In this document: positions 1 to 12,104 of the stretch, in pieces
Layout of the letters: every line of letters begins with the position of its first letter
Position numbering within the stretch: position 1 is the stretch's first letter
The notes under the pieces: model-generated
What the model saw: the letters and a program-made list of their open reading frames with translations, nothing else
Databases searched by the model: none
Told to the model about the DNA's origin: nothing
Made by a program: the position numbers and the translations under genes
Source of the DNA: Lantana camara
Taxonomy: Eukaryota; Streptophyta; Magnoliopsida; Lamiales; Verbenaceae
Assembly: GCA_037501455.1 (NCBI GenBank)
Contig: CM074859.1
Span: 23,811,194 to 23,875,193, forward strand
DNA: 64,000 nucleotides
Direction: 5' to 3'

Positions 1-92
1 AATTCAGTAGATGTGAAAGTGCTTCCTATTAATTTGAGACGCAAGGGAAAATTATAATAAAACAAAAGAAATGCAGATAATGGGATGCCTAC

Positions 93-1664
93 CTATACAT
101 AAGCCTTTCAATAAAATCCTCTTCTTTCATCCTTAGAAGAGATAGTCGAGTCTCCTCTCCAAGTGCAGACCAGAAGTCCACCAAAGTCTCCACAGACAAT
201 CTGGCAGTATGGAGGGCACATGTTTCTCTTGTCCCATGCCCTCTACCATATCCTGCAACACCTTGGCTTATCCATCCCCGTCCACCTCCTCCACATGCAT
301 CAGGATAAAGCAATTCACGTTCCCTTTCCCTGGCACGTGCACTATCAAACACCTGATTCATACAAAGCACATCAACCAAATGTACGCCCTCCAGAAAACA
401 AACGTGCGCAGAATCGGTAGCATGAGAGAGAGATTTACATTTTGGAGCCCCTTTAAAGACTTTGAATGAAGATAACAGTCCAAAAGTGTGAGTGTTCCGT
501 CCCTGGCTGTGGTCAATCCACCCCATGGATGGACTGATGGATCTTGAGCATCATCTTGGCAACCACTGGCTGTGCATAATTCTCCATCAATTTTGTTATC
601 AGTGGCTCTCACATTGTATGGGGCCGCTGCTGCATCCTGCTGTAGAGACTTCCCATAAATGACAATCTGCAAAAAACCTTCAAGCAGCAAACCATTGCAC
701 CTAGAGCAATACATGTTCTTACGAGCATGCTCAAAGAGAGTCTGCTTATCTATCCTAAGGAGATCCTGTCGAGCTTGAGGAGTCAGCTCACACCAGAACT
801 GCAACAAAACCAAGATACAGTCCATAAGAAATCTGGTTTAACCTTCTTGGCAGCTCAAATAATTGATCATTAATTATTTAATCTATTTAATTTTCATTTC
901 ATATAATTCAAATAATTACTCAGAATACACTAAAAGAAAGCATACTATGGACACGAAACTGTAATAAATTAGAAACGGCAATATAACGATGAGCTTACTG
1001 CAACAGAAAGCTGAATGCCCGTATATATATATATATGATGAAATCATCATATAAGCAAATAAATTCAGCTAAGATATTCATGAAAAATATGCACACTGCA
1101 ACATAAAGAAATGTGCCAGTGGTACTTAGGTCTGCTTGCTTAAGTGAATACATTCTATTCTACCTATAGAATTTGATAACGTCTACTTCCAGTCCACCAA
1201 ATCAGTAAGATGACGGTGTTTGCAAGGGGAATTTCTTTTATCACTGATTCTACAGAGATAAACTAAACAAAGAACAAAACAAACTGTACTCAATGTCCAT
1301 CTTTATGAGTTTAAAATCACTTAAAAAGTGAAGTTACAATCTAAAGAGCTCAACTCTAGAGCCATTTAACCAAGATCAAAACTAAACTCTGATATCCTAT
1401 CAAAAACACCAGCAACAACCAATTAATTCTGCTATACAAACTATTTTAATCAAACCGGATGATACATTTACACACATATACCTTCTGCAACTGGTTGTAG
1501 CTCACATCATCCCGATGCTGGGACCAGAATCCATTGCCAGAAACGGATGAACCATAACATGAATGGAGCGCTCCATTCCCCATCAATGGATTCTGGTAAC
1601 TAGTATTACTAACATTATTAACAGAACTAGCATTATTATTAATCCGCTGCGCTATCCCTGGCAT
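93..1664 (-). CDS. Plant-conserved Cys-containing protein, 5' part (partial)
   Basis: Three coding exons are visible on the minus strand: 1664-1482, 798-439 and 352-93. Junctions are GT-AG and in frame (AAG|GT at 1481, TTGCAG| before 798, AAT|GT at 438, CAG| before 352, TATAG|GT at 92). They give 267 residues, and the gene continues past the left edge. The N-terminus is Asn/Ser-rich; residues 62 onward carry FWCELTPQARQDLLRIDK, a CSRC pair, a WGGLTTARDG segment, an Arg/Glu-rich RARERERELLYPD segment with a Gly-rich stretch, and FWSALGEETRLSLLRMKEED. I recognise this as a highly conserved plant family without a firmly known biochemical role. Some automatic plant annotations label it 'stress response protein NST1-like', but that name is from memory and unverified. 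The start ATG at 1664 is the first in the exon and is preceded by untranslated-looking sequence. No paralogue is seen nearby. Confidence 0.8.
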
Positions 1665-2066
1665 TTTTTCCCCCTAAATTCAATTCCAGTTGTATCCAAT
1701 CCTCATCTCCAGAGCACAGATAACGCCTGTCCCAATCTCCGCCGTCCGATTCACAAATATACGACTAATAATTCAATTTTCCAAAACAAAAACGTATAGA
1801 AACGCAATTCATAGATCAAGAACCAAATGAATTCCAGATCAATAAAAAATAATTGATCGGAATTTATGTATCCACGCAAATTTTCAAGCAAATAAAAACA
1901 AAATCTGCGTGTGAGCGAGCATGTGATCTCTGATTCACTGGATTGAATGAGATTGAGAACCTGACGATAAATTTCAATTGGAATAGATCGAGAATTTGGA
2001 GAGGGGGCGTGGAGAGATGGGGGTTTTCGCTGATGAGATTTGGTCACACTGTGTGTGTATATCGTG

Positions 2067-2074
2067 TATTTATA
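2067..2074 (-). promoter_or_regulatory. Candidate TATA box of the first gene
   Basis: TATAAATA reads on the minus strand about 400 bp upstream of the ATG at 1664. The stretch between (1665-2040) is plausibly 5' untranslated sequence. A CAG|GTTCTC donor-like site near 1960 could mark an intron in the 5' UTR, but its acceptor is not clear. Inferred from motif and position only. Confidence 0.4.
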
Positions 2075-2109
2075 TGAAGAAGAAGAAGGAGAGAGAGGAA
2101 ATATTATCA

Positions 2110-3982
2110 AGGTAATTAAATATTAGTGAGGAAATTATTAATTTGATAAAATATATTAATATAACCATCTTGTATATTATTTTGTTTTATTCTATGAATA
2201 ATATGAAATTATAAAATATATATTAATTCGAAAAAAAAAATACCCATCTTGTATGGTATTTTGTTTTATATTGTGAATAATATGAAATTTAAAATATATA
2301 TTTTGTTCTTATTTTGCTTATATTTTGTTTTTTGTGTTACCAATGTTTTTCCCTATTTGTCTATTCTTCTTGATTTCAACTAATTTCAAACACAAATTGT
2401 GTGACAATAATGGCACTTTAATTAGAAAAATATAATGGTTGGAATATTAACTCCTTAATTTTTTTTTTAAAAAAAAAGATAAAAATTGATCCCTATTATT
2501 TGTAATGATCCAAATAAACTATATGGTACAAAATTAATAATAAAAAATATTATTTTTTAAATAGACGCCTTGACATTGGGATTTTAGCTAGTTATAATAT
2601 AAATTAAAATAACATGATGTTCAATTTATCCTATAATTTATCAAATTATATTTTTCAAATTCAAAGTATACATATTCCTTTTTTTTTTTTTTCCAAATTC
2701 AAACTATAACTATGCGGTAATTTATGATGCATGAACACAAATATTACAATGCAAATACTACACTAAATGAATATAATAATTCAAATTTTTTTCTTAAATT
2801 TTTTACATCACATGTATCTAACAAATTGTCCAGTACTATATAATACTAAAAAACTGATATTCTTTTACCTTACTTATAAATAAGAGCACTCATTAATATG
2901 ATCAGTATTGGGTATTGACGTACATCAAATATTTTACAAGGTGAATAATAACTATTTTTTTTTTTTAATGCATACCCTCAAAGCAGGAAAAGAAATTCGA
3001 AGTAAGAGTTATTGTCCGAAAAAACATTAAAAAATAATCACTTGGGCAACCAATGTTTACTAATTTATAACTGAACTCAAGCCATGTTTTCGTCCACTCT
3101 AAAATGTGAGAGGCCATTGTGAAGTGCAGCATTTTGTTGTGGTAATTATGTTGTCATTTTAAAAACTTGAGATATATGGACACTGTTGTCATTTTCTATA
3201 ATAGCTGCAATTGCAGTGTTGTCATTTTAGCAAGATCTGAGGTCACTTTGGCACATAACATATATGTCTAGCATGGTGGGAATTGGGATAATGGCTTTAT
3301 TATCATCCCTTCAACACATATCAAATGGCATTGTTCCCTTGTCTTCCTCTCTCATTCTAGATCCATCCAAATTTAATATTTAGTTTTTGCTAACAATATC
3401 CCCTCTTTTACATTCTACATCTCTTGTTAATAAAACGGAATGTCTATGTTCGTATTTCATTTTCTATTTCATTCATGGTACTATTGGATTTTTGTGCACT
3501 GTTAATTAAAGGTTAATTTCTTGCGTGAGTGCTCCAAATTTGATTTTTTGTTTAGATTAACCTATTGGGAAAATAAAAATTAAAGGATAGACCTACAAAT
3601 CAGATATTAGTTATCAACTGAATTAAGTCGGTACTATATTCAAGTTCTATTCTACTATGAGTACTATCATTTTTTATTTCTCTATTTATTTACGAGTTAC
3701 CACATTCTTTATTATATTTGAATACTGCAGTGACATAATTCAGTAGAAAACTAATATATATTTTGCATGTCTTCTCCTATTTTTATTTTCCCCACAAAAT
3801 TTTCTCAAGAAAAAAACAGATTCAAAACACTCGCGCAATGAATCAACCTTCAGTTATTGATGAGCATAAATCTGACAGTATTAATTTATATATACACGTC
3901 AAATGTGTGGTAGATGGTTAAGGTTCAAATTGTTTGCTACAAACTAAACAAAAATATTCTATACCTTTTTATCTATATATAC
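2110..3982. other. AT-rich intergenic stretch
   Basis: No gene is seen. The sequence is AT-rich with poly-A/T runs. Around 2957-2990 there is a poly-T run followed by sequence resembling the 3' end of the SINE family seen at 18232 (minus orientation), too short to call on its own. Confidence 0.6.
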
Positions 3983-3988
3983 TATTAT

Positions 3989-5122
3989 CAGGGGCGACTC
4001 CAGAATTATCGGACAGTGTGGTCAAAACAATTTAATGACTAATTAAAAAAATATATTATTAAAATATAAAATATATTTAAAATATTTATTTTAAATTATC
4101 ATAAAAATTTAACTACTAATAAAAAATATATTATTAAAAATAAGATATTTTATTTAAAATATTTATTTTACAATTACCCTCTACAATTTTTTATTTGTAC
4201 TAGATATCTCTAAGGGGATGTTTGCAAACTCTAACTTAAAATAGGAGTGAAAACGGCGAGTTTGAAAAAAAAAATGATAAGTAAGAAAAATAATAAATGC
4301 AAACAAAAGTGGATAATCGATACAAATTTACCTTGAAATACTCTGAATATTTTTGGGTATTATAATATAAATACGGTTTAAGTATCATATTAATATAAAA
4401 ATTATTATAAATTATTATAATTTTGTATAAGATTATTTGTAATTAATCAAACATAGAATTATTGTATATGTACCTTTATTTATAAATTTATAAAAATTAA
4501 GAAAAGAGTAAATTTACCTTGTAACTGCAGATTTTTTACTGACGAAACTTTTTGAAATTACAAAATTCTGGTGAAAAAAGAAAAAAATATATAAACAATA
4601 GAAAAAGGAAAGATGTAATGAACATGTAAACCATAAAATTGTATTTGTATGTAAATATGTTAATTTAAGAATATTAATATTTTAATAAAGATATTATTGT
4701 CAAAATAGAATTTAAATACATTAAGAGAAAACCGTATAATTTATAAGAATATTAATATTTTAATAAAGATATTATTGTCAAAATAGAATTTTAAATAAAT
4801 TAAGAGAAAACCGTATAATTTATAAGTAGAATCTAAAATATGCTTCTCGATTCTAGATTATTTATGCTTAAATTAGGCATAAATTGGTTTCCAAATACTC
4901 CAAAACTATTGAAAATAAACACTTATCTTATTTATATTTGTACACAATTCTAAAATTTATGGGGTCAATACACTTTTTCCTTTTTTTAAGTGGGGTCAAA
5001 ATACTTATTTTTAAATTACAAATTTAAAAACATATAATATATATATATATATATAACAAAAAATAAATAAAAATTGAGTGGGGTCAAATGACCCCACAAG
5101 TGTGGCTGTGGCGTCGCCCTTG
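3989..5122. mobile_element. hAT-like non-autonomous element
   Basis: The ends form imperfect terminal inverted repeats: CAGGGGCGACTCCAG on the left and CAAGGGCGACGCCAC (reverse complement) on the right, 12 of 15 matching. TATTAT lies directly outside both ends (3983-3988 and 5123-5128). CAGGGGCG-type ends are typical of plant hAT elements, but these normally make 8-bp duplications and only 6 bp are seen here, so the exact boundary is uncertain in this AT-rich context. The interior is non-coding, AT-rich and holds a tandem duplication. Confidence 0.55.
4667..4824. repeat. Tandem duplication, 78-bp unit, two copies
   Basis: Two nearly identical copies begin at 4667 and 4745 (AAGAATATTAATATTTTAAT opening both). 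They differ by one small indel and a few substitutions, so the duplication is fairly recent compared with the surrounding element. Confidence 0.9.
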
Positions 5123-6398
5123 TATTATATTAAGTGAGGGAGTCAAATTCTGTTTATTTGATTCTCTATTTTTTTTTTTTCAATTTTATTTTGATTTTTA
5201 AAAAAGAAACTCACCTGTACAACACTAACTGATCTCGAACATGTAATAGTTGTTAGGAATAGTGCCCTAGAAAGCCGATTGTATATCCGCTTTGTACTTT
5301 TCCTTATTGTAATCACAGACAATCTTTGAATGAAATAACGAATTGAGGCAACACTTCTTTATATGCTCTTGTTTGGTATGCGTTTACTTTAGCTGTGCAT
5401 GTATGAGAACTCCCCTAATCCTGATGACTTTAGGACTCTACCATTTAGGTGAAATGGTTCATGAAACGAGCCCTATATCACATAAGTCATGATTAGTAAA
5501 ATACTCCAAGCCGATGAGTCCTACAGATAGTGGGAGTGTCAACCTGACTCCTCTAAGGCTTGCTTGTGGGATCACGCCCTTAAGAAGGACCACCTTGTTT
5601 CATGGAGGTGGAAAGTGTATAGTTGATACGTGCGTGATACATGAGGGTGCTTACTTTAATAAGTAAGTTCACTGAGGTGCCCCGTGTGAGAACATTCCTA
5701 AATGGGAAAGGAAGTTTCTATTTCAGGAAATGGAAACTTCCAGATTAGGAAATATCTCACGAGTCATTGATGTGATTAATTGATCCTTAGACTTGAGGTT
5801 CCTTGTCACTTTATGAGTTAACTCTGTAGTCTTAGGTATAAGCTTTAAAGGGTGTCGCCTTAGACAACTGATTCAAGGCTTATGCTGGGGCTGCACAAGT
5901 GACTCATGAAAGTGAATGAGAATCAAGAAAGGACCTACACTTGCATTTGCAAGGTGATCTCTTATTGTGTAAGTCATTCATATGCCATATGGAGTCCTTG
6001 GCCAAGGCAGTAGATCAAGACATCAAGAAAAGGGTTTCTTGGATTGAGATCAAATGGATATGAAATGCACTTAGCTTTAAGACCGGATTATTAGGGTTCT
6101 AATTATTCTCTTGCCCTAGATCTTGGTTGAGAGATAGTAAGTAGGAGGATTGTATCTCACATGAATCAATGACTTAAAGGTTCTGTCGAATCCGAACATT
6201 CCAATTCAGCTAGGGGTTAAACACCTGTTGCTAGACTATGGTCGTTTAATCTGTGGACGGATTAATTAATTAGTGAATTAATTAATTGGGGTCACTGCTA
6301 ATTGAATTGAGAACCTAGAGGGTCACACACAACAACTTGGTTACATGAGTTGAGGCTTGAAAATGATTAAACGAGTTAATCGGGCCAAGAGGGTTCCA

Positions 6399-6466
6399 CA
6401 CGTGTGAAGTCACACGTGTGGCTCACGTGAGTGACACGTGTCACTGTGACACGTGAGTGACACGTG
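6399..6466. promoter_or_regulatory. Array of six G-box (CACGTG) cores in the LTR
   Basis: CACGTG occurs at 6399, 6413, 6424, 6435, 6450 and 6461, within 68 bp, in overlapping ACACGTGT and GTGACACGTG repeats. This lies upstream of the LTR's TATA-like motif, where the U3 enhancer of an LTR is expected. CACGTG is the core bound by plant bHLH and bZIP factors. The motifs are seen directly; their activity is inferred. Confidence 0.7.
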
Positions 6467-6469
6467 TCA

Positions 6470-6472
<3 letters not shown>

Positions 6473-6536
<64 letters not shown>

Positions 6537-6537
6537 T
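6473..6537. repeat. (TA)n microsatellite
   Basis: An almost pure TA dinucleotide run of about 55 bp followed by a short imperfect TA tail, inside the solo LTR and directly after the G-box array. Likely length-polymorphic. Confidence 0.95.
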
Positions 6538-7519
6538 AAATAATTAATTAGTTAATTATTTAATAGACTTTGGTTTAATTTTGAATTAAAAAGAAAGTCT
6601 AATTTTGGAGAAAATAATCTAGTTAATTAATTACGAATTAATTAATTAGATAAAAATAAGTTATTTATTTTATAATAAATAAAGTATAAAATTATCCAAA
6701 AATAGTTTGGATATTTTTAGCTCTCTTAAAAGTTGACTTGAATTAGAATTCAAAGTCAAAGTTGGAAAATACTTGATGAACAAGTAATAGGAGAGAGGGA
6801 CCAAAATCCTAGCCCATAAAGGACTAGGAATTTCGGCACCCCCTCCCTACAAATAGGGGAGCTCGAGCTCCTTATGGAGCTAATAGACAATTCTTGGTTC
6901 ATGTGTTGAACACCTTCCTTTCTCCAAGATTAAATTAAACCCTAGGTTAAGCCTAAACACTAACTAGAGAACTAGCATCTTTACTAGTTAGATTGTGATC
7001 AAGTTGGTGGACTTTCTCTAGAGACTTCAAGTTAGAAGTTTGAAGATTCGAGCTTTACCAAGGAGAGGGGATCAAGCCGCGAGAAGAGCGTTCTTGGGTG
7101 GCTTGAAACGCTTCAAGAAAGAATAAAAGAAAAGTAAGTTTTCTATCTTTACGAATTTGGTTACACGATTGCGAGTTCTAGGTCCTTTTGTTGGGAAAAT
7201 TTTTAAATTCCGCTGCTTTCTGATTTGTGTTTTCCAACAATAGTATTCACATATTTTGTCGATTATATGTTTAGAATGTTAATCTTTATATACGCATCAA
7301 AAAATGAAGAAAAAATGATTTGCACACACAAGTGAGAAGAGTAACTAATTTGTATTAGATATCCACATTTTATTCCACGAAATATTTATAAATTAAAAAA
7401 ATAATACCCTTTATATTTTTATCCTTATAGTTGTATTCGTATTCATATCTATATATAAAAATATTAAAACTTATTGTATTTGATGGGATCTGATACGATA
7501 TGGCAAACTCCAACTCTTT

Positions 7520-8270
7520 ATAATTTGTAATGTGGGGAAACAGGGATCAAAAGCTTAGACGAGGGTCGCCGGAGTGAGTGGGTACTACCTGCTAGGAACA
7601 AACATAGCAACAAACAGTCAGAAGACCAAACTGGGGAAATGAGGGGTGAGACCCAGTTCGGTTATCCGACGCTCAAGTCAGTTTTCAGGTGATGAAGGAG
7701 ATGGAGATAAAACAGAGCTCAGATATGGATGCTTACAGAATATGAGGAATTCTCCGTATTTATAGGTGAGGGTCAGGGCCCTTTGGTAATTGCCACCAAG
7801 TGGTCCTGCATTAATGTTGCCCTATACACGTGACGTGATGAGGAGCTCCTGAGAAGGGCCTTCTGGAAAAGCCTGTAAAAAGGTATGTAGCGGGCAACAG
7901 TGGTAGGTGCGCATTGGTGTATTGTTTGTCAGAGAGCGTTATTGAGTTGTTACCGAGGGCCAAGCACGCTCGGGTTTGTAATAGGCTTTGGAGGCTCGTA
8001 GGTCCGAGAGGACGCCTAGGCCCAAAGCGATGGCATGAGAGGAATGACCTTGCCCTTATTGCCATGGAGTGATCTCAAGGATGAACTCTGAGATGATCTC
8101 GAGGGCCATGCTACAGTCGTATATCTAGCCTTGTTCGCTTGCTCGGGGGAAGGCTAGGATTCCCCTAGGAGAGGGAATGGATGTTCCCTTGAGGGAGCGC
8201 TCGAGACGCGGATCTTGGAGTGTCACGGTGTTGTGTTTTTACTAGGTCACGTGTCGTATACGTATCGAGC
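7520..8270 (-). mobile_element. LTR-like retroelement fragment (minus orientation)
   Basis: This block is much more GC-rich than its surroundings. On the minus strand it carries CCTATAAATACGGAG (near 7757-7771), the typical core promoter of a plant LTR. It starts near TGTGGGGAAACAGGG at 7531. I could not match a target-site duplication at the ends, and no primer-binding site is visible, so it is probably truncated. An 84-codon open frame at 7811-8065 has no recognisable domain and I do not call it a gene. Confidence 0.45.
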
Positions 8271-9400
8271 GTATTTTAACCTCATTAGTATTGTTCGTAT
8301 TATAAATGATTACTTTTAAGATCTCAAGATACATTGTAATTGTATTCTTATAGTGGTATGAGAAATTTGACTCAAAACCACAATTATTTGTCATTTCCTT
8401 CCAATAATTGCACTAGTTTTGTAAAGAACAACACCAACCTCTTGGTTTAGCCTAATTAGGACTTTGTTTTCAATAATTATGTGCCACGATTTAGCGTAAT
8501 GTGTGTGTTTTCTTTTCTTGGATTATAACATTTTTCAATCATTGTGACGATGAATTGTTAGCGTTTTATTTAATTTCAGATACCCTACTTATGTTATGGG
8601 CGGTGGAAAGGATAGAGTTTAATCTTATTATTTGAATTTTATTATGATTAATCGACCAAGATTTGTCGATTGATGATGTTTAATAATAAAAATTAAAAAT
8701 ATGTATTTTTTAGATATTTAAATTGAACTTGTATAATTTTATACTGTGATGGGAGGATCATAATTAATTAATTGAAATCTCCGAGCTGGAGGTTATATGA
8801 AAGGTGAGTCTGTTAATTCCAAAATGCCTCGAGAAGAGGTCAGCGGCTGCACGACTCTTAGTATGAGAAGAATTTTTTCTCGACATGTAAACGAACCTTA
8901 CGAGGACTCCTTTCCTCCTTTCTTTCACGGGAAATAAACCCTAAGTGGACTCTTACATATAGTCGTCTATATAAAGGAGACAAGTAAAACCAAGTGGAGG
9001 AAACACGAGAAGAGAAGCAAGAGGCAAAGAAAATAAAAAAGGGATAAATACAGACACTCCCCAATCCTTTGTGAGGTTATGCGTTTTGCCCCCCTATACT
9101 TCAAATCGGTGCATATTTCCCCTTCCCCTTCACCTTTGCAAAACGTAATACTTTACCCATCTGACACTATTCTGGCGGAATATTCCGTTCAAAATTAACT
9201 TTGACCGTCGATTTCTCCTTCGTCACGGTGACCCAAGAGTCAAGACCATTATCATCGTATTCCTCTCTCCATGACGAACAAAACCCATACTCCATTCGAC
9301 TCTATTGGCCATCGTAAGCGTCGGAATTCACCTACAAAGCTCCGCCGGTCATGCACCATCTTTGACCGATCGACGATTTCTCTTTTGTTGGTTGTCGGAT
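8271..9400. other. Intergenic repeat-derived sequence
   Basis: No gene is seen. A plus-strand CTATATAAAGGAG at about 8967 looks like another retroelement core promoter. From about 9060 to 9260 the sequence has the TTTGCCCCCC and TAATACTTTACCC wording common in dispersed plant repeats, but no inverted partner was found. Assignment is weak. Confidence 0.35.
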
Positions 9401-9406
9401 TTTGAT

Positions 9407-9510
9407 TTTGAAACAATCGTTATGTTCTTTTGAAACAATCGTTATGTTCTCACAAACACTCTGAATCACTCGGATTCTCACAAACAATCTGAATCACTCG
9501 GATTCTATAC
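9407..9510. repeat. Two short tandem duplications
   Basis: TGAAACAATCGTTATGTTCT occurs twice near 9408-9450. It is followed by two copies of a CTCACAAACAMTCTGAATCA-type unit (about 9450-9505). Both are seen directly. Confidence 0.85.
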
Positions 9511-9696
9511 TCTGCACAAAGCTTTTGCTGATCTTACTCGAAGATCCTGACAACTCGTGTGTTCCTTTCTTTGAGGATCTGCTTTATATAGTGTGTTCAA
9601 GACACACTAGCCGTTGGGAAAAACTCCTTGCCATATTTGGTCTTGGCTTGATTTGCTGAATCTTTTATTTGAGTGATTTGGAGATTTGATTGCTGT

Positions 9697-9868
9697 TCCA
9701 CCAATCTTGGAGATGTGACTGGAACTTGTCATAGCCTTCCTTCCACTGATGTTAATTAGCTGGAACTTGCCTTGTTCCACCAATCTTGGAGATCTGACTA
9801 GAACTTGCCATAGCCTTCCTTCCACTGATGCTGATTAGCTGGAACTTGCTTTGTTCCACCAATCTTGG
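9697..9868. repeat. Tandem repeat, 79-bp unit, 2.2 copies
   Basis: TCCACCAATCTTGGAGAT begins copies at 9697 and 9776, and a partial third copy starts at 9855. Copies 1 and 2 differ at a handful of positions. It lies just upstream of the gypsy integrase fragment and may belong to that retroelement. Confidence 0.9.
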
Positions 9869-9977
9869 ACAAAAAAGATTCTAAGAGAGAATAGGAATTA
9901 ACCGAAATCAACAAAAGCAATCTAATTTCAACAGAATCAAAATCAGAATGGGACAAGCTTGAGGAAGGATAACTCCC

Positions 9978-10440
9978 TCCTAACCTATGGGCACAAAGAA
10001 CTACTCTAAGTGGCACAATAGGGAAAATGCCATTTAAATTGGTACACAGAGCAACGAGTGTGTTTCCTGCGGAAGTAAAAATCAAATTGCACCAGGCACA
10101 GACATATGATGCTGGCAAAAAGGAAGGCTTGATAAGGGAAAACCTCGATGCAGTAAAAAAAGCCCGAGACAACGCGCACCTAAGTATGACCCGATACAAA
10201 AACAGGATGGCGAGTTCATACAATCAATCAAGGAAGCCATGCGATCTTCGAGGTGGCGACCTAGCATCTTTAAGGGAGGATACCTTGGAATCTGTTCAAA
10301 AACTATAACTAAAAGGGGAAGGCCCCTACAAAGCAACCAGAATGCTAAGACATGATGCCTACACCGTGGTAAACATGAAGAACGGAGAATTACGACGAAA
10401 AATCGTTAAGCTACACCACTCGATGGTTGATTGCTATGTA
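9978..10440 (+). pseudogene. Ty3/gypsy integrase C-terminal fragment (pol remnant)
   Basis: In one plus-strand frame the block reads PNLWAQRTTLSGTIGKMPFK, then the PAEVKI region, RENLDAVKKARDN, MTRYKNRMASSYN and a DLRGGDL block. After a stop at about 10306 it continues in a second block with GPYKATRMLRHDAYTVVNM. This is the standard order of the end of a Ty3/gypsy integrase: the 'W..RTT..TG..PF.LV' motif, the Arg-rich helix, the G-D-L-V barrel and the 'GPY.V' segment. Stops and at least one frame break make it non-functional. No protease, reverse transcriptase or intact flanking LTR pair is in reach. Confidence 0.8.
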
Positions 10441-10926
10441 CAGTTGCTTATGAAGTGTATACAGGTCAATACTTGTAAACTGCAGTCGGAGTTCCCTTTA
10501 GGTGATTCTTGCATGAACTCAGCCAGGCTCGGGTTGACTTTCAAGTCTTATCAAATAAAGCGGTAATCGTGTCTGGTTTGTTATGCTCAACAAACCAAGG
10601 TTTTTAACTATCGATCTGAAATCAAATATCGAGTAGTTTAATTTAACTTGTTCGCGTCTAATTGAACACCTTTTGATAAGCATAATAGTGTATATTACAT
10701 GCTTAATGGTTTGCCGAGATAAGGAAAATAGACCAATCAAATTCTCTTTACCATACTTAATAATATTGATTATTGACTTCAGAAATGATAATCTTTTGTT
10801 CCATGATTTAGATATTTTTCTCCTATACTTGTTTTTTCCACGATTCCATTTCATACTAGTATCCACAATGGAGCACAATGTTTACTTTATACCATAAGAA
10901 CAAGTAATACTGCAAGAACATTTTGT

Positions 10927-11536
10927 TAGGGCTGTCGATGGCTCGGATTTTAATTCGAATACCATCCGAATTTTAGGATATTCGTCCGATAAAAATGTCC
11001 GATAGATCATATCTGATTATAAATATTCGTTATCTGAGATAAATAGAGCGAATATGGATTTAAAGAATCCGAATCCGATATTATGTATAATATTTAATTA
11101 AATAAATTATTTACTAGTACATAATATTAAGCAAAATGATTAAGATTAATATTTTCACATATTTATCAATTTAAACAATAATAAATTTTAATTTTTTTTT
11201 TACTTTAAAAGTATATATTTTCTTTTATTAATAAGTTTAAATTAACCTATTTTAAATAAGTATAAAAATAACTATCAAATAATCCATTAAATAACAATTA
11301 TTTATTAAATTATTTAATTACATTTATTTTTTTATATCAAATTTGTTATTTTAAAAAATGAATTTTATTACTAATCGGGTCGGAATTGTTATCGAATCTA
11401 GCTCGAACATATTATGTTTGGATTAAAAAATAATGAATCCGAATCCTATAGGATTCGTACTTGGATCCGATTATCAGATCTGGATCTGTAGTTGCATGGT
11501 CGACTCGAACTTGAACTTGACCTACTGACAGCCCTA
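10927..11536 (+). mobile_element. hAT-type non-autonomous element A (610 bp)
   Basis: Ends are TAGGGCTGTCGAT and, inverted, TAGGGCTGTCAG. The flanks are CATTTTGT (10919-10926) and CATTTTGG (11537-11544), an 8-bp duplication with one mismatch, as expected of hAT transposition. Subterminal regions are rich in ATCCGA/TCGGAT repeats. It has no transposase. It is the same family as 28585-29213 but inserted the other way round: the TACTAGTACATAATATTAAG stretch here reappears reverse-complemented there. Confidence 0.88.
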
Positions 11537-11544
11537 CATTTTGG

Positions 11545-12100
11545 ATTTGTTAAATTGTAAAACGGGCCCATCTATAATTTTGGGCCTACGGAATAGCAAA
11601 GGACCAGTTCTATAATTAAACATCATTTTGGGTATGCTAAGCTATGATGCAACTTTTAAAAATACCATTTTATCGTGTTGCAACGGACACGAGAAAAACT
11701 TAAAAAAAAAAATCCGTAACTATATGTGTATCGTGTCGTATCGCTATATCCATTTCCGTACATTAAGTAACTAATAGATTCCAATATAACAAAGTAAACC
11801 ATTTGTAAGTTTTATACGACTCCAAAGCTCGAGATTACATTCATACTAAAATTTGAAGTTTAAACAAACTCCTTATTAATTTATGTCAAATATATTCTAA
11901 CTTAGGTAAATTGTTAAACCGAGCTAAAATAAATGAAAATTTCAATCAAACAGATTTTACCTAATAAACATGATATTTTACCCACACAAGAAATCCGTTT
12001 GAATAAAATCATACTCCAATTAAGTTTTAAATCTTTTCAAATTAGGGAAAAAATATATTTGGAAAATATAACGAATATATTTTCCTAATCTTATCAAAAT
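11545..12100. other. Upstream region of the chromomethylase gene
   Basis: AT-rich sequence between the hAT element and the CMT promoter. No gene, RNA or clear repeat is seen. Confidence 0.5.
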
Positions 12101-12104
12101 TTCC

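Larger units (their letters stand above)
5251..7239 (+). mobile_element. Solo LTR, 1,989 bp, with 5-bp target duplication
   Basis: The element starts TGTTAGGAATAGTGCC and ends TTTTCCAACA, so it has TG...CA termini with TGTTRG/CCAACA inverted ends. It is flanked by the direct repeat ATAGT (5246-5250 and 7240-7244), the 5-bp duplication made by LTR retrotransposon integrase. No second LTR, primer-binding site or polyprotein lies between or beside these ends, so this is a solo LTR left by unequal recombination. A TATA-like CTACAAATAGGGG at about 6847 on the plus strand suggests plus orientation. Its unusual length of about 2 kb and lack of coding sequence leave the superfamily open. Confidence 0.9.

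Noticed and set aside
89..526. 145-codon and overlapping 155-codon open frames on the minus strand as separate genes
   Set aside because: They are two exons of one gene with 5' and 3' intron sequence attached; an 86-bp GT-AG intron (353-438) joins them.
1751..2110. 119-codon minus-strand open frame
   Set aside because: It lies in the promoter/5' UTR of the first gene, has low complexity and no domain.
7811..8065. 84-codon minus-strand open frame
   Set aside because: It sits inside an LTR-like fragment; no recognisable protein motif.
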